Origin: CAZVEV01 sp964625865
GTDB lineage: Bacteria > Planctomycetota > Phycisphaerae > SM23-33
DNA: 5,109 nucleotides
NCBI GenBank assembly: GCA_964625865.1
Contig: CAZVEV010000379.1
Span: 1 to 5,109, forward strand
Reading direction: 5' to 3'
The translations under genes and the position numbers were made by a program. The notes beneath the pieces are model-generated. The model had not been told where the DNA came from. It saw only the letters and a program-made list of their open reading frames with translations, and made no database searches. Below, piece after piece: positions 1 through 5,109 of the stretch. The first letter of the stretch is position 1. The number at the start of each line of letters is the position of its first letter.

Positions 1-21
1 CACGTATCGGTGATGCATGCG

Positions 22-53
22 CGTGGTTGCTCCGCTGCGCTCCGCAGCCCACG
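22..53. repeat. Bulged G/C hairpin upstream of the first gene
   Basis: GCTGCG (34-39) and CGCAGC (43-48) form a perfect 6-bp stem around a CTC loop. CGTGG (22-26) and CCACG (49-53) extend it by 5 bp, with a 7-nt bulge on the left side. No T-tract follows, so a classical intrinsic terminator for an upstream gene is not supported. It may be a remnant of the kind of dispersed hairpin repeat seen elsewhere in this window. Confidence 0.4.
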
Positions 54-69
54 GCACCCATCGGTGTGC

Positions 70-98
70 TTGCACGGACTGGTCGCAGGCGGGATAAT
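70..98 (+). promoter_or_regulatory. Candidate sigma70-type promoter for the PHP-domain gene
   Basis: TTGCAC (70-75) and GATAAT (93-98) are separated by exactly 17 bp. The -10 matches TATAAT at 5 of 6 positions; the -35 keeps only the TTG core. Transcription would start near 105, giving a leader of about 37 nt before the chosen start at 142. The candidate rex promoter also begins with TTGCACGG. This is pattern matching only. Confidence 0.5.
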
Positions 99-129
99 CG
101 CCCGAGAGATGCGCCACACAGACCGAATC

Positions 130-134
130 GAGGA
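130..134 (+). promoter_or_regulatory. Shine-Dalgarno site deciding the start at 142
   Basis: GAGGA lies 7 nt upstream of the ATG at 142, an ideal spacing. The in-frame alternatives are poorer. A GTG at 10 lies upstream of the candidate promoter, and an ATG at 109 would be almost leaderless and would push the twin-arginine motif further from the N-terminus. Confidence 0.65.
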
Positions 135-141
135 CCAACCC

Positions 142-3000
142 ATGACAGACGTGAACCGTGACAATCGTATTGCCCGACGAGACGTGCTGGCCGCGATGGT
201 GGCCTCGGGGGCTGTCGGCACGGTTTCGTTGTCTGCGGCGGGGCGGCTGCTCGCGGCCGGGCGGGGGGCCGGGAAGGGCATCACCACGATTCTCAAGACC
301 GGCTTTGAGAAGGCAGACACACCCGTCAAGGCCGCCGCGCACAAGGTGGTTGACGGCATGGCGCGGACGGGCAAGCGGTCGCTGATGGGGGTCGTCAGCG
401 GCCCGAAGAAGGCGTGCGTCCTGTCCGTCCCGTACGCCGCCCCGCGCGGGGGCAGGCTGAGCATCTCGTTCCACGTGCGCAGCGACAGCGGGTCCGGTTG
501 TGCGGTCTGGCTTCGGCAGGGGCCGCAGCGCAAGCGATTGGCGGCGCTGGCTCGCATACCAACCGACGCGTGGGCACGCGTGCGGACGTCGGCCGACGTG
601 GAGGCCGGGGCACGCGGGACGATCGAGATCGTCGCCCCGTCGTCCTGGGGCGACCGGCCGGCCGGCAAGGCGTGGGTCGACGACGTGGAGATCACGCTTG
701 ACGCCTCGGGACAGGCCGAGCCTGAACAGGTGCAATGGCCCGCGGGGGCCGAGGGCTACCCGACCCTGGCGTGCGACACGGGCGGGGGGCTCTGGCTGGC
801 CGCGCTCCGGCGGACGGGCTACGACGCATGCATTGTCGTCTCTCGTGTTGTCGGCAAGCAGCGCAAGGCGGTATGCACTCTGAAGCCCAGGGGCGCAACC
901 GGCATGGGGGCCCCGGCGATCGTGGCGGCGGGCAAAGGCGTGGCCCTCGCGTTTGCTCTCGAGCAGGGCGACCGGTGGCGGATCGCCTACGCGATGCTGG
1001 ATGGCGCGAGCGAAACGGCGCCGGCCTGCACGATGATCGACTGCGAAGGACAGGCCAACATCTCGCCTTCGCTGGCTGCGACGGACAACGGGCTTCAGTT
1101 GCTTTGGGAGTCCAACGCGGGCAAGGCGCGCGGCATATTCGCGGCCGTGATTGGCGCCGACGGGCGAGCAAGCACACCGCGCCGGATCTCCCACGCCGAC
1201 GCCAACGCGTACAACCCCGCCGTCGTTGCCGTTGGCGGCGGCAAGCTGTTTGCCGCCTGGGACACGCTGCGAAAGGGCAGCGCGGACATCTACGGCGCGG
1301 GGTGCGTCGCGGGCAAGTGGCAAGCGCCCAGGCGCCTGACGCGGGACGGGCGAATCGAGCGCCATCCGTCGCTGGCCGTTCGCGGGGGCGAGGTGTGGAT
1401 GGCGTGGCAGGCCCAGAGCTACCGCAAACGGACGCTGAACAATCTCGTCGAACAGCGCATCGTCGTCGCGCGGGTTGGCGACACGCGCCTCGACGCGCCG
1501 CTGGATCTGTTCAAGGACGTCTCGCCGGCAGGGCGGTCGCTGATGAGGCCGCGGATCGCGTTCGACGCCGCCGGGCGTCTGTGGCTGACGGCCCGCCAAG
1601 GCGCCGTCAAGCGTCAGGCCGGCTGGACGTCGGCTGTCTGGTGCTACGGGGGCAAGGCCTGGTCGAGCAAGATCACGCTCGGGCGGCAGGAAGGTCGATG
1701 GCAGGCGGCGCCCGTGGGCATAACGTCCGACGGGCCGGTCAGCGTCGAGCAGTTCGACGACCTGCCCGGCGGCTGGGACCAGACGCGGGGCAAGTATCGC
1801 GATTGGCGGTCCGGCCTGGCGGTCCGGGCCCTGCCCGAGCAGCCCGCTCCGGCCGCCTCGCTGAAGACCGAGCCTCTGAAGATGCCCGCCACAGACTTCA
1901 GCGTGCGCGAGAAGATCGCCCTGGCCTGCGCCGACCTGCCCCGACAGACCTGGCGCCGCGACGGAGGCGACCTGACGCTCCTCTGGGGCGACTTCCACGA
2001 CCACACGGACATCTCCGTCTGCAACCGCCGCCACAACCCGCCCGGCGGCGACCTGTACGCCAACCTCCGCGATATCGAGAAGCTCGACTTCTGCGCGGTC
2101 ACCGACCACGGCTACAACTTCGACCCGCCCCAGTGGGCCCTGAACGCCGCCCAGACGCGGAGCAACCACGACCCCGGGCGGTTCGTCACCTTCCTCGGCC
2201 AGGAGTGGACCTCCAGCCAGCGCCCGCCGAAGGCCCCGGGCATGCCCGGACGCTACGGCCATCGCAACCTGATCTTCCTCGACCCGTACTGGCGCCGGTT
2301 CCACGATGCGTTCGACGGCAACATCACGCCGGCCGACGTGTGGAACGCGCTGGCCGACACCGAGTTCATCTGCATCCCGCACCAGTTGGCCGACTGGAAG
2401 CACAAGGGGAGGGGCAATCCGCCGACGGACTGGGACTTCGTCGACGAGGCCCTCCAGCCGGTGGCCGAGATCTTCCAGGCCCGCCAGTCGTACGAGTACC
2501 TGGGCTGTCCGCGCCAGGCGCCGGACGGCATGACCGTCAAGGGCTACTACCTCCAGGACGCCTGGGCGGCGGGGATCGTCATCGGCGTGATTGCCAGCCC
2601 GGACCACGGGGGCGGTAACGGCAAGATGGGCGTCTGGGCCAAGGGGCTGACGCGGCAGGCGATCTTCGACGCGGTTCGAGCGCGCCACACGTACGGCACG
2701 AGCGGGGCGAAGATGGCCCTGCGATTCAGCGCCGGGGCCGCGATGATGGGCGACAAGGTTGCCCGCCCCAACGGGGCGATCCGCTTCGACCTGGAAGCCG
2801 TCGCGACGGGCGAGATCCGCGAGGCGGTGATCTTCCGGAACAACGAAATCGTCCACCGCGCCGCGCCGGGCAAGGCGCGGTTCGCCCTGACCTGGACCGA
2901 CAAGGCCCCGCCCAAAGCGAGAAGCCTGTGGTACTACGCCCGCATACACGCCGCCGACGACGAACTGGCCTGGTCCAGCCCGATCTGGTTCACGGCATGA
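142..3000 (+). CDS. Tat-exported multidomain protein with beta-propeller-like repeats and a PHP/DUF3604-type metallohydrolase domain
   Basis: 952 residues from the start at 142. Seen: a twin-arginine signal with R12-R13 in ARRDVLAA followed by a small-residue hydrophobic stretch to about residue 40; a segment at about 50-186 with sandwich features (GFEKAD at the start, AWVDDVEITL at the end) resembling a carbohydrate-binding jelly roll. Phrases of the type HPSLAVRGGEVWMAW begin near 206, 257, 308, 358, 408, 469 and 522, suggesting a seven-bladed propeller. From about 612 comes a PHP-like domain: HDH (H619, H621), TDH (D655, H656), GQEW (E688), GHRN (H707), PHQ (H747) and PDH (D821, H822). RHTYGTSG near 848 and the ending AWSSPIWF are typical of DUF3604 and CehA/McbA-type proteins. 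Family knowledge: PHP enzymes use di- or trinuclear metal centres for hydrolysis, often of phosphoesters. Inferred: an extracytoplasmic hydrolase, folded with its metal before Tat export; the substrate is unknown. It appears monocistronic. Confidence 0.88.
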   Translation: MTDVNRDNRIARRDVLAAMVASGAVGTVSLSAAGRLLAAGRGAGKGITTILKTGFEKADTPVKAAAHKVVDGMARTGKRSLMGVVSGPKKACVLSVPYAAPRGGRLSISFHVRSDSGSGCAVWLRQGPQRKRLAALARIPTDAWARVRTSADVEAGARGTIEIVAPSSWGDRPAGKAWVDDVEITLDASGQAEPEQVQWPAGAEGYPTLACDTGGGLWLAALRRTGYDACIVVSRVVGKQRKAVCTLKPRGATGMGAPAIVAAGKGVALAFALEQGDRWRIAYAMLDGASETAPACTMIDCEGQANISPSLAATDNGLQLLWESNAGKARGIFAAVIGADGRASTPRRISHADANAYNPAVVAVGGGKLFAAWDTLRKGSADIYGAGCVAGKWQAPRRLTRDGRIERHPSLAVRGGEVWMAWQAQSYRKRTLNNLVEQRIVVARVGDTRLDAPLDLFKDVSPAGRSLMRPRIAFDAAGRLWLTARQGAVKRQAGWTSAVWCYGGKAWSSKITLGRQEGRWQAAPVGITSDGPVSVEQFDDLPGGWDQTRGKYRDWRSGLAVRALPEQPAPAASLKTEPLKMPATDFSVREKIALACADLPRQTWRRDGGDLTLLWGDFHDHTDISVCNRRHNPPGGDLYANLRDIEKLDFCAVTDHGYNFDPPQWALNAAQTRSNHDPGRFVTFLGQEWTSSQRPPKAPGMPGRYGHRNLIFLDPYWRRFHDAFDGNITPADVWNALADTEFICIPHQLADWKHKGRGNPPTDWDFVDEALQPVAEIFQARQSYEYLGCPRQAPDGMTVKGYYLQDAWAAGIVIGVIASPDHGGGNGKMGVWAKGLTRQAIFDAVRARHTYGTSGAKMALRFSAGAAMMGDKVARPNGAIRFDLEAVATGEIREAVIFRNNEIVHRAAPGKARFALTWTDKAPPKARSLWYYARIHAADDELAWSSPIWFTA

Positions 3001-3161
3001 AAAGCAGCCCTTACCGGCGCGGCGGGGAACAGGCAGCAATCTCCGGCTCCGGAGGTCGGCAGAACCCGGCGCTAACCGCGCAGTCCAGCGGACCGGGGGG
3101 CTCGCGTTGCTCGGCTCCCGGGCGCTGGCCGTGAACGTCAGGTGTTCCAAGAGCCCGTGAC
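3001..3161. other. Gene-free spacer after the PHP-domain gene
   Basis: No supportable gene, RNA or strong terminator was seen here. One small stem-loop, CTCCG-GCTC-CGGAG (3042-3055), follows the stop codon by about 40 nt but has no T-tract. The gene-free interval continues to 3671 and holds the repeats and regulatory sites listed separately. Confidence 0.6.
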
Positions 3162-3205
3162 GCCACCGCCGGGCTTGCCCCGGCGGAGCGATGATTCGTC
3201 ACTAC
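3162..3205 (+). repeat. Hairpin repeat copy A
   Basis: The stem CCGCCGGG (3166-3173), loop CTTGC and CCCGGCGG (3179-3186) is perfect over 8 bp. It is preceded by GCCA and followed by the conserved tail AGCGATGATTCGTCACT. Its stem sequence is closest to that of copy D. Confidence 0.75.
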
Positions 3206-3228
3206 CCCGCCGCTTTCCAGGATTCCCC

Positions 3229-3264
3229 GCCACCATGGGGCTTGTCCCCGTGGGGCGATGATTG
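3229..3264 (+). repeat. Hairpin repeat copy B
   Basis: The stem CCATGGGG (3233-3240), loop CTTGT and CCCCGTGG (3246-3253) has 7 Watson-Crick pairs and one T-G wobble. The tail GGCGATGATT matches copy A and then diverges. Its stem is closest to that of copy C. Confidence 0.72.
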
Positions 3265-3318
3265 CGCCCGCCCGCCGGCGGGAGATTGTTCCGAAGACTC
3301 CGCCCGAACCGGCCTGCC

Positions 3319-3362
3319 GAGCGATGAATCAGGGCTCCACGGGGACAAGCCCCGTGGTGGCC
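3319..3362 (-). repeat. Hairpin repeat copy C
   Basis: On the minus strand the stem CCACGGGG, loop CTTGT, CCCCGTGG (3337-3357) is perfect over 8 bp. It is followed by the tail AGCCCTGATTCATCGCTC. Compared with copy A, two stem pairs have changed on both sides, so pairing is kept. Confidence 0.75.
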
Positions 3363-3384
3363 TGCTGCTGCTGAGCGGTCGTGT

Positions 3385-3428
3385 GAGTGACGAGTCATGG
3401 CTCGGCCGGGACAAGCCCGGTGGTGGCC
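3385..3428 (-). repeat. Hairpin repeat copy D
   Basis: On the minus strand the stem CCACCGGG, loop CTTGT, CCCGGCCG (3403-3423) has 6 of 8 pairs. The tail AGCCATGACTCGTCACTC is very close to that of copy A. The tail contains its own small dyad, TGAC-TC-GTCA. This is the most degraded stem but one of the best-kept tails. Confidence 0.72.
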
Positions 3429-3479
3429 TCAGGCCCATGCACCCACGCATTATCCGGATGAGCTGTTCTTCCCGTCTTT

Positions 3480-3498
3480 CACGGGCAGGATGCCCGTG
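3480..3498. repeat. Perfect CACGGGCA hairpin, separate repeat type
   Basis: CACGGGCA (3480-3487), loop GGA and TGCCCGTG (3491-3498) form a perfect 8-bp stem, followed by GCAC. It shares no loop or tail with copies A-D, so it is a different element. The rest of 3429-3567 shows nothing else firm beyond the short palindromes ATCCGGAT (3452-3459) and CGGCCCGGGGCCG (3521-3533). Confidence 0.55.
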
Positions 3499-3567
3499 GC
3501 ACGCGACATCGCAACCGGCTCGGCCCGGGGCCGCACTGCCGGGTGTGAGGAGGCGAGAATATCGTCA

Positions 3568-3596
3568 TTGCACGGCGGTGGGTGACTACTATATAG
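3568..3596 (+). promoter_or_regulatory. Candidate promoter of rex
   Basis: TTGCAC (3568-3573) is followed after 16-17 bp by an AT-rich patch, TATATAG (3590-3596), in otherwise GC-rich DNA. The -10 fit is only moderate (TATATA, 4 of 6). It lies just upstream of the candidate Rex operator and about 75 nt before the rex start, so position supports it more than sequence does. The -35 region repeats the TTGCACGG seen at 70-77. Confidence 0.4.
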
Positions 3597-3608
3597 GTAG
3601 ATGGTACA

Positions 3609-3624
3609 TTGCGACGGGCCGCAA
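3609..3624. promoter_or_regulatory. Candidate Rex operator (TTGCG-N6-CGCAA dyad)
   Basis: TTGCG (3609-3613) and CGCAA (3620-3624) are perfect inverted arms with a 6-bp spacer, centred 55 bp before the rex ATG and overlapping the likely transcription start. Known Rex boxes resemble TTGTGAA-N4-TTCACAA: the outer TTG and CAA agree, but the arms here are 2 bp closer and G/C-shifted. Many rex genes are autoregulated. The assignment is inference. Confidence 0.35.
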
Positions 3625-3671
3625 CGGGCGGATCCGTTTCACGATGGTGGTGAGTTGGACGCAAAGCACGC

Positions 3672-4307
3672 ATGAGCAACGATCGCATTCCCAGACCGGT
3701 GGTCAAGAGGCTGAGCCTCTACCTGAGGCACTTCGAGCGCGCCGCCCGCATGGGTACGGCGACGCTGACGAGCAAGGCGTTGGCCGACGGGCTGGACATC
3801 TCCAGCGCGCTGGTTCGGCGCGACCTGGCGCGATTCAAGCATCTTGGCCGGCCTGGCGTGGGCTATGACGTGGTGGTGACGGCTGACGAACTGCGCCGGA
3901 TTCTCGGCACGGATGAGCTTCGCCCGGTCGTTGTCGTCGGCGCGGGCCTGCTGGGCGGGGCCCTGCTGGCCCACGGGGGCTTCAACAAGAGGGGGTTCGA
4001 TTTGGTGGCGGCCTTCGATATCGACGAGAAGAAGATCGGCACCGAGATCAGCGGCGTGCTCGTGCGCCCGTTGAAGGACCTGTCCCGCGTCGTGCGTCGC
4101 CACGACGTGAAACTGGCGATTCTGGCCACCCCCAGCGACGCCGCCCAGGAGGTCATGCCCCTGCTGTGCAAGAGCGGGATCACCGGCGTATTGAACTTCA
4201 CGCCCGTTACGCTGGCCGTCCCGCCCGACATGTCGATCGCCCAGGTCGATATCGCCGCCCGCCTCGAACGCCTGAGCTACTTCGTCCGCGCCGCGGATAC
4301 CGAATAG
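3672..4307 (+). CDS. rex: Redox-sensing transcriptional repressor Rex
   Basis: 211 residues, a normal Rex length. Rex represses fermentation and respiration genes when NADH is low and leaves DNA when NADH binds; it acts as a cytoplasmic dimer. Seen: a winged-helix domain at about 1-80 (LSLYLR, VRRDLARF at 48-55, GRPGVGY at 59-65); a Rossmann domain with GAGLLG (90-95) and AFDIDEKKIG (114-123); then ATPSDAAQEV (152-161), GVLNFTPVTLAVP (172-184) and the C-terminal helix VDIAARLERLSYF (192-204). From the Thermus Rex structures, the switch residues Arg16, Tyr98 and Asp188 correspond to R19, H101 and D193 here, so the Tyr is replaced. The recognition helix and wing also depart from the usual RRDFSYFG and KRGxGY. 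The Shine-Dalgarno is weak (GGAC, 11 nt away); the next region upstream has no better in-frame start. The gene has its own leader and no partner gene. Confidence 0.93.
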   Translation: MSNDRIPRPVVKRLSLYLRHFERAARMGTATLTSKALADGLDISSALVRRDLARFKHLGRPGVGYDVVVTADELRRILGTDELRPVVVVGAGLLGGALLAHGGFNKRGFDLVAAFDIDEKKIGTEISGVLVRPLKDLSRVVRRHDVKLAILATPSDAAQEVMPLLCKSGITGVLNFTPVTLAVPPDMSIAQVDIAARLERLSYFVRAADTE

Positions 4308-4349
4308 GGTGTAGGGTGTGGATGAGGGTGTAGGGTGTAGGGAATAGGA
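4305..4349 (+). repeat. TAGGGTG heptamer repeat at the rex stop codon
   Basis: TAGGGTG occurs at 4305-4311, 4312-4318 and 4331-4337, with partial units at 4326-4330 and 4338-4342. The first TAG is the rex stop codon. Five GGG tracts with spacings of 4, 9, 4 and 4 nt give borderline G-quadruplex potential on the sense strand and in the transcript. Slippage in the array would not alter the Rex protein, because the stop comes first. Confidence 0.65.
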
Positions 4350-4448
4350 ACAACACAGCGCGTTGACGACGTACGCGCTTCGCGCACCAGGTGATCCGCT
4401 TGCGGTTTCGCGCGTCGTTGTCGCGCCCTACACGCGGCACCCTCGTCT
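4320..4448. repeat. Long imperfect inverted repeat downstream of rex
   Basis: The outer arms 4324-4342 and 4426-4444 pair at 16 of 19 positions (GAGGGTG ends and GTGTAGGG/CCCTACAC cores), with weak extension to 4320/4448. Inside them 4358-4371 pairs with 4413-4426 at 11 of 14 positions (GCGCG, three mismatches, then ACGACG). A central CGCG-CTT-CGCG hairpin lies at 4374-4384. The element could fold into one long stem in the rex 3' region. No T-tract follows, so a standard terminator is uncertain; a degenerate repeat or MITE-like element is equally possible. Confidence 0.55.
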
Positions 4449-4512
4449 TGACTCTCGCCCACAACTCCCTCGTGCGGAGAGGTTTTAACTCCCTATCAGA
4501 CGGGCGGGCGTG

Positions 4513-4518
4513 TAGAAT
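4513..4518 (+). promoter_or_regulatory. Possible -10 box before the glycine-rich protein gene
   Basis: TAGAAT matches TATAAT at 5 of 6 positions and lies 46 nt before the ATG at 4565. No convincing -35 box lies 16-18 bp upstream, so support is weak. The AT-rich patch TTTTAACT (4483-4490) is nearby but too far away for normal spacing. Confidence 0.3.
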
Positions 4519-4564
4519 GCTCCCCGCTATCCGGCGCCCCGCGCGCCGCGGATGGGCTGCTGCA

Positions 4565-5109
4565 ATGAAGAAAGCCGTCACTCTTGTCGTCGTCGTCGGA
4601 CTGATCGCCTTTGCGGTCTCGCTGGGCGTGCGCTGGTTCAGAATCAAAGACCGCACGGACCGCTCAGAGACGCCGGGCGCCTCGAGCGTGGGCACAAAGA
4701 CGGCGGCCCGGCCGAAGGCGAGAAGGCATCCGAGCATCATCTCCCCGCGCGGTCTGCGGTCGCTCGGGACGATCAAAACGCCCCAGGCGGTGGCATTCGA
4801 CACCGGCGACCTGAAGCGCGTGCCTGTGGTGACGGTGGCGGGCAATACCCTGCGGGGCGAGGTTCGCACCCTTGCCGGCGTGCCGGTGGCGGTCTACTGC
4901 TTCGACAACGTGCGTCTGGAGAACGCCATCGCCGTCAAGGGCATGCTGCCGCTGGTGATTGTCAGCAGGGGGCGGATCGAGATCTACAGGCCCCTGAACG
5001 TCAGTGGCTCGCCGGCTGCGGGCGCAAAGGGCGGCGCCGGCCTCTGCGGCGGGCGGGCCGGCGGATCGGTGGAGGCCGACGGTCGCGGCCCCGGGGGCGG
5101 GCGGGGCGG
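4565..5109 (+). CDS. Membrane-anchored or secreted glycine-rich surface protein, 3' end beyond the window
   Basis: The frame stays open for 181 codons to the window edge, so the gene is partial. Residues 3-21 are a hydrophobic helix after MKK (an N-terminal anchor or signal peptide), encoded partly by a GTC run. A basic, Ser/Pro/Thr-rich linker spans about 25-65. Residues about 75-148 look like beta-strand repeats (VAFDTGDL, TLRGEV, VAVYCFDNVRLENAIAV, LPLVIVSRGRIEIYRPLNVSG). From 149 the chain is Gly/Ala-rich. Large surface proteins of planctomycetes and myxobacteria often carry this pattern of a strand, 'LVIVSRG', 'LNVSG' and then Gly-rich sequence; no named family is claimed. The start is supported by a weak GGATGG at 4550-4555, 9 nt before the ATG. 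The role is unknown; a cell-surface or extracellular location is inferred. Confidence 0.65.
   Translation, partial: MKKAVTLVVVVGLIAFAVSLGVRWFRIKDRTDRSETPGASSVGTKTAARPKARRHPSIISPRGLRSLGTIKTPQAVAFDTGDLKRVPVVTVAGNTLRGEVRTLAGVPVAVYCFDNVRLENAIAVKGMLPLVIVSRGRIEIYRPLNVSGSPAAGAKGGAGLCGGRAGGSVEADGRGPGGGRG

Larger units (their letters stand above)
3162..3428. repeat. Nested inverted array of four hairpin repeats with one dyad axis
   Basis: Copies A (3162-3205) and B (3229-3264) point right, and C (3319-3362) and D (3385-3428) point left. The hairpin centres are 3176, 3243, 3347 and 3413. The A/D midpoint is 3294.5 and the B/C midpoint 3295, so all four share one axis. A-B spacing is 67 bp and C-D spacing 66 bp. 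Spacer similarity between the arms persists partly (AGC-ATGA-TCGTCACT and then patches such as CCGCT). The pattern fits an old inverted duplication of a two-hairpin unit, comparable in layout to REP/REPIN doublets. No transposase is present in the window. Confidence 0.75.

Noticed and set aside
10..141. Upstream in-frame starts (GTG at 10, ATG at 109) for the first gene
   Set aside because: The GTG at 10 lies before the candidate promoter, and the ATG at 109 has no suitable leader. The start at 142 has GAGGA at 7 nt and puts the twin-arginine motif near the N-terminus.
735..2618. Long open frame on the + strand inside the PHP-domain gene
   Set aside because: It is Arg/Pro/Gly-rich shadow coding in a GC-rich gene, with no recognisable domain, while the host frame has clear motifs throughout.
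3042..3055. Intrinsic terminator for the PHP-domain gene
   Set aside because: The stem is only 5 bp and no T-rich tract follows.
3162..3428. CRISPR array
   Set aside because: The copies are in opposite orientations, carry strong internal stems and do not have uniform spacers; no cas gene is present.
3191..3868. Open frame across the repeat array into rex
   Set aside because: It translates the hairpin repeats and overlaps rex in another frame; its composition is repeat-derived and no domain is visible.
4448..4453. TTGACT as a -35 box for the third gene
   Set aside because: No -10-like sequence lies 16-18 bp downstream (4471-4476 is CGTGCG), and TAGAAT at 4513 is far too distant.
4207..4869. 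Open frame on the - strand over the rex end and the third gene
   Set aside because: It covers the heptamer repeat and inverted repeat (giving Pro/Tyr/His-rich repeats) and is antisense to two better-supported genes.

Overview
The window is GC-rich bacterial DNA with three genes, all on the + strand, separated by intergenic regions full of inverted repeats. The gene content fits a planctomycete-like (Phycisphaerae-type) or similar environmental bacterium: a large Tat-exported multidomain protein, a Rex redox regulator, a glycine-rich surface protein and many short G/C hairpin repeats. This assignment is inference from style; no marker gene settles it.

Region 1 (1-3000): a short upstream region with a plausible promoter (TTGCAC, 17 bp, GATAAT) and a Shine-Dalgarno site leads into a 952-residue protein starting at 142. 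It has a twin-arginine signal, a jelly-roll-like segment, about seven repeats with a 50-residue period (probable beta-propeller), a PHP/DUF3604-type metallohydrolase domain with its metal-ligand motifs intact, and a C-terminal Ig-like segment.

Region 2 (3001-3671): no credible gene. It holds four copies of a ~44-bp hairpin repeat, two facing right and two facing left, around one common dyad axis near 3295. The stems show compensatory base changes. A different perfect hairpin lies at 3480-3498. Next to rex are a candidate promoter and a TTGCG-N6-CGCAA dyad that could be an autoregulatory Rex operator.

Region 3 (3672-4564): rex (211 aa), which would sense the NADH/NAD+ ratio. It carries a His where the family has the switch Tyr, and an altered DNA-recognition helix and wing. 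Its stop codon lies inside a TAGGGTG heptamer repeat, which is itself one arm of a long imperfect inverted repeat (4320-4448).

Region 4 (4565-5109): the start of a membrane-anchored or secreted protein that becomes glycine-rich and runs off the window.

The genes have separate leaders with long gaps, so they do not look like one operon. No direct functional link between them is visible. The least explained features are the nested dyad repeat array and the divergent Rex with its flanking structures.
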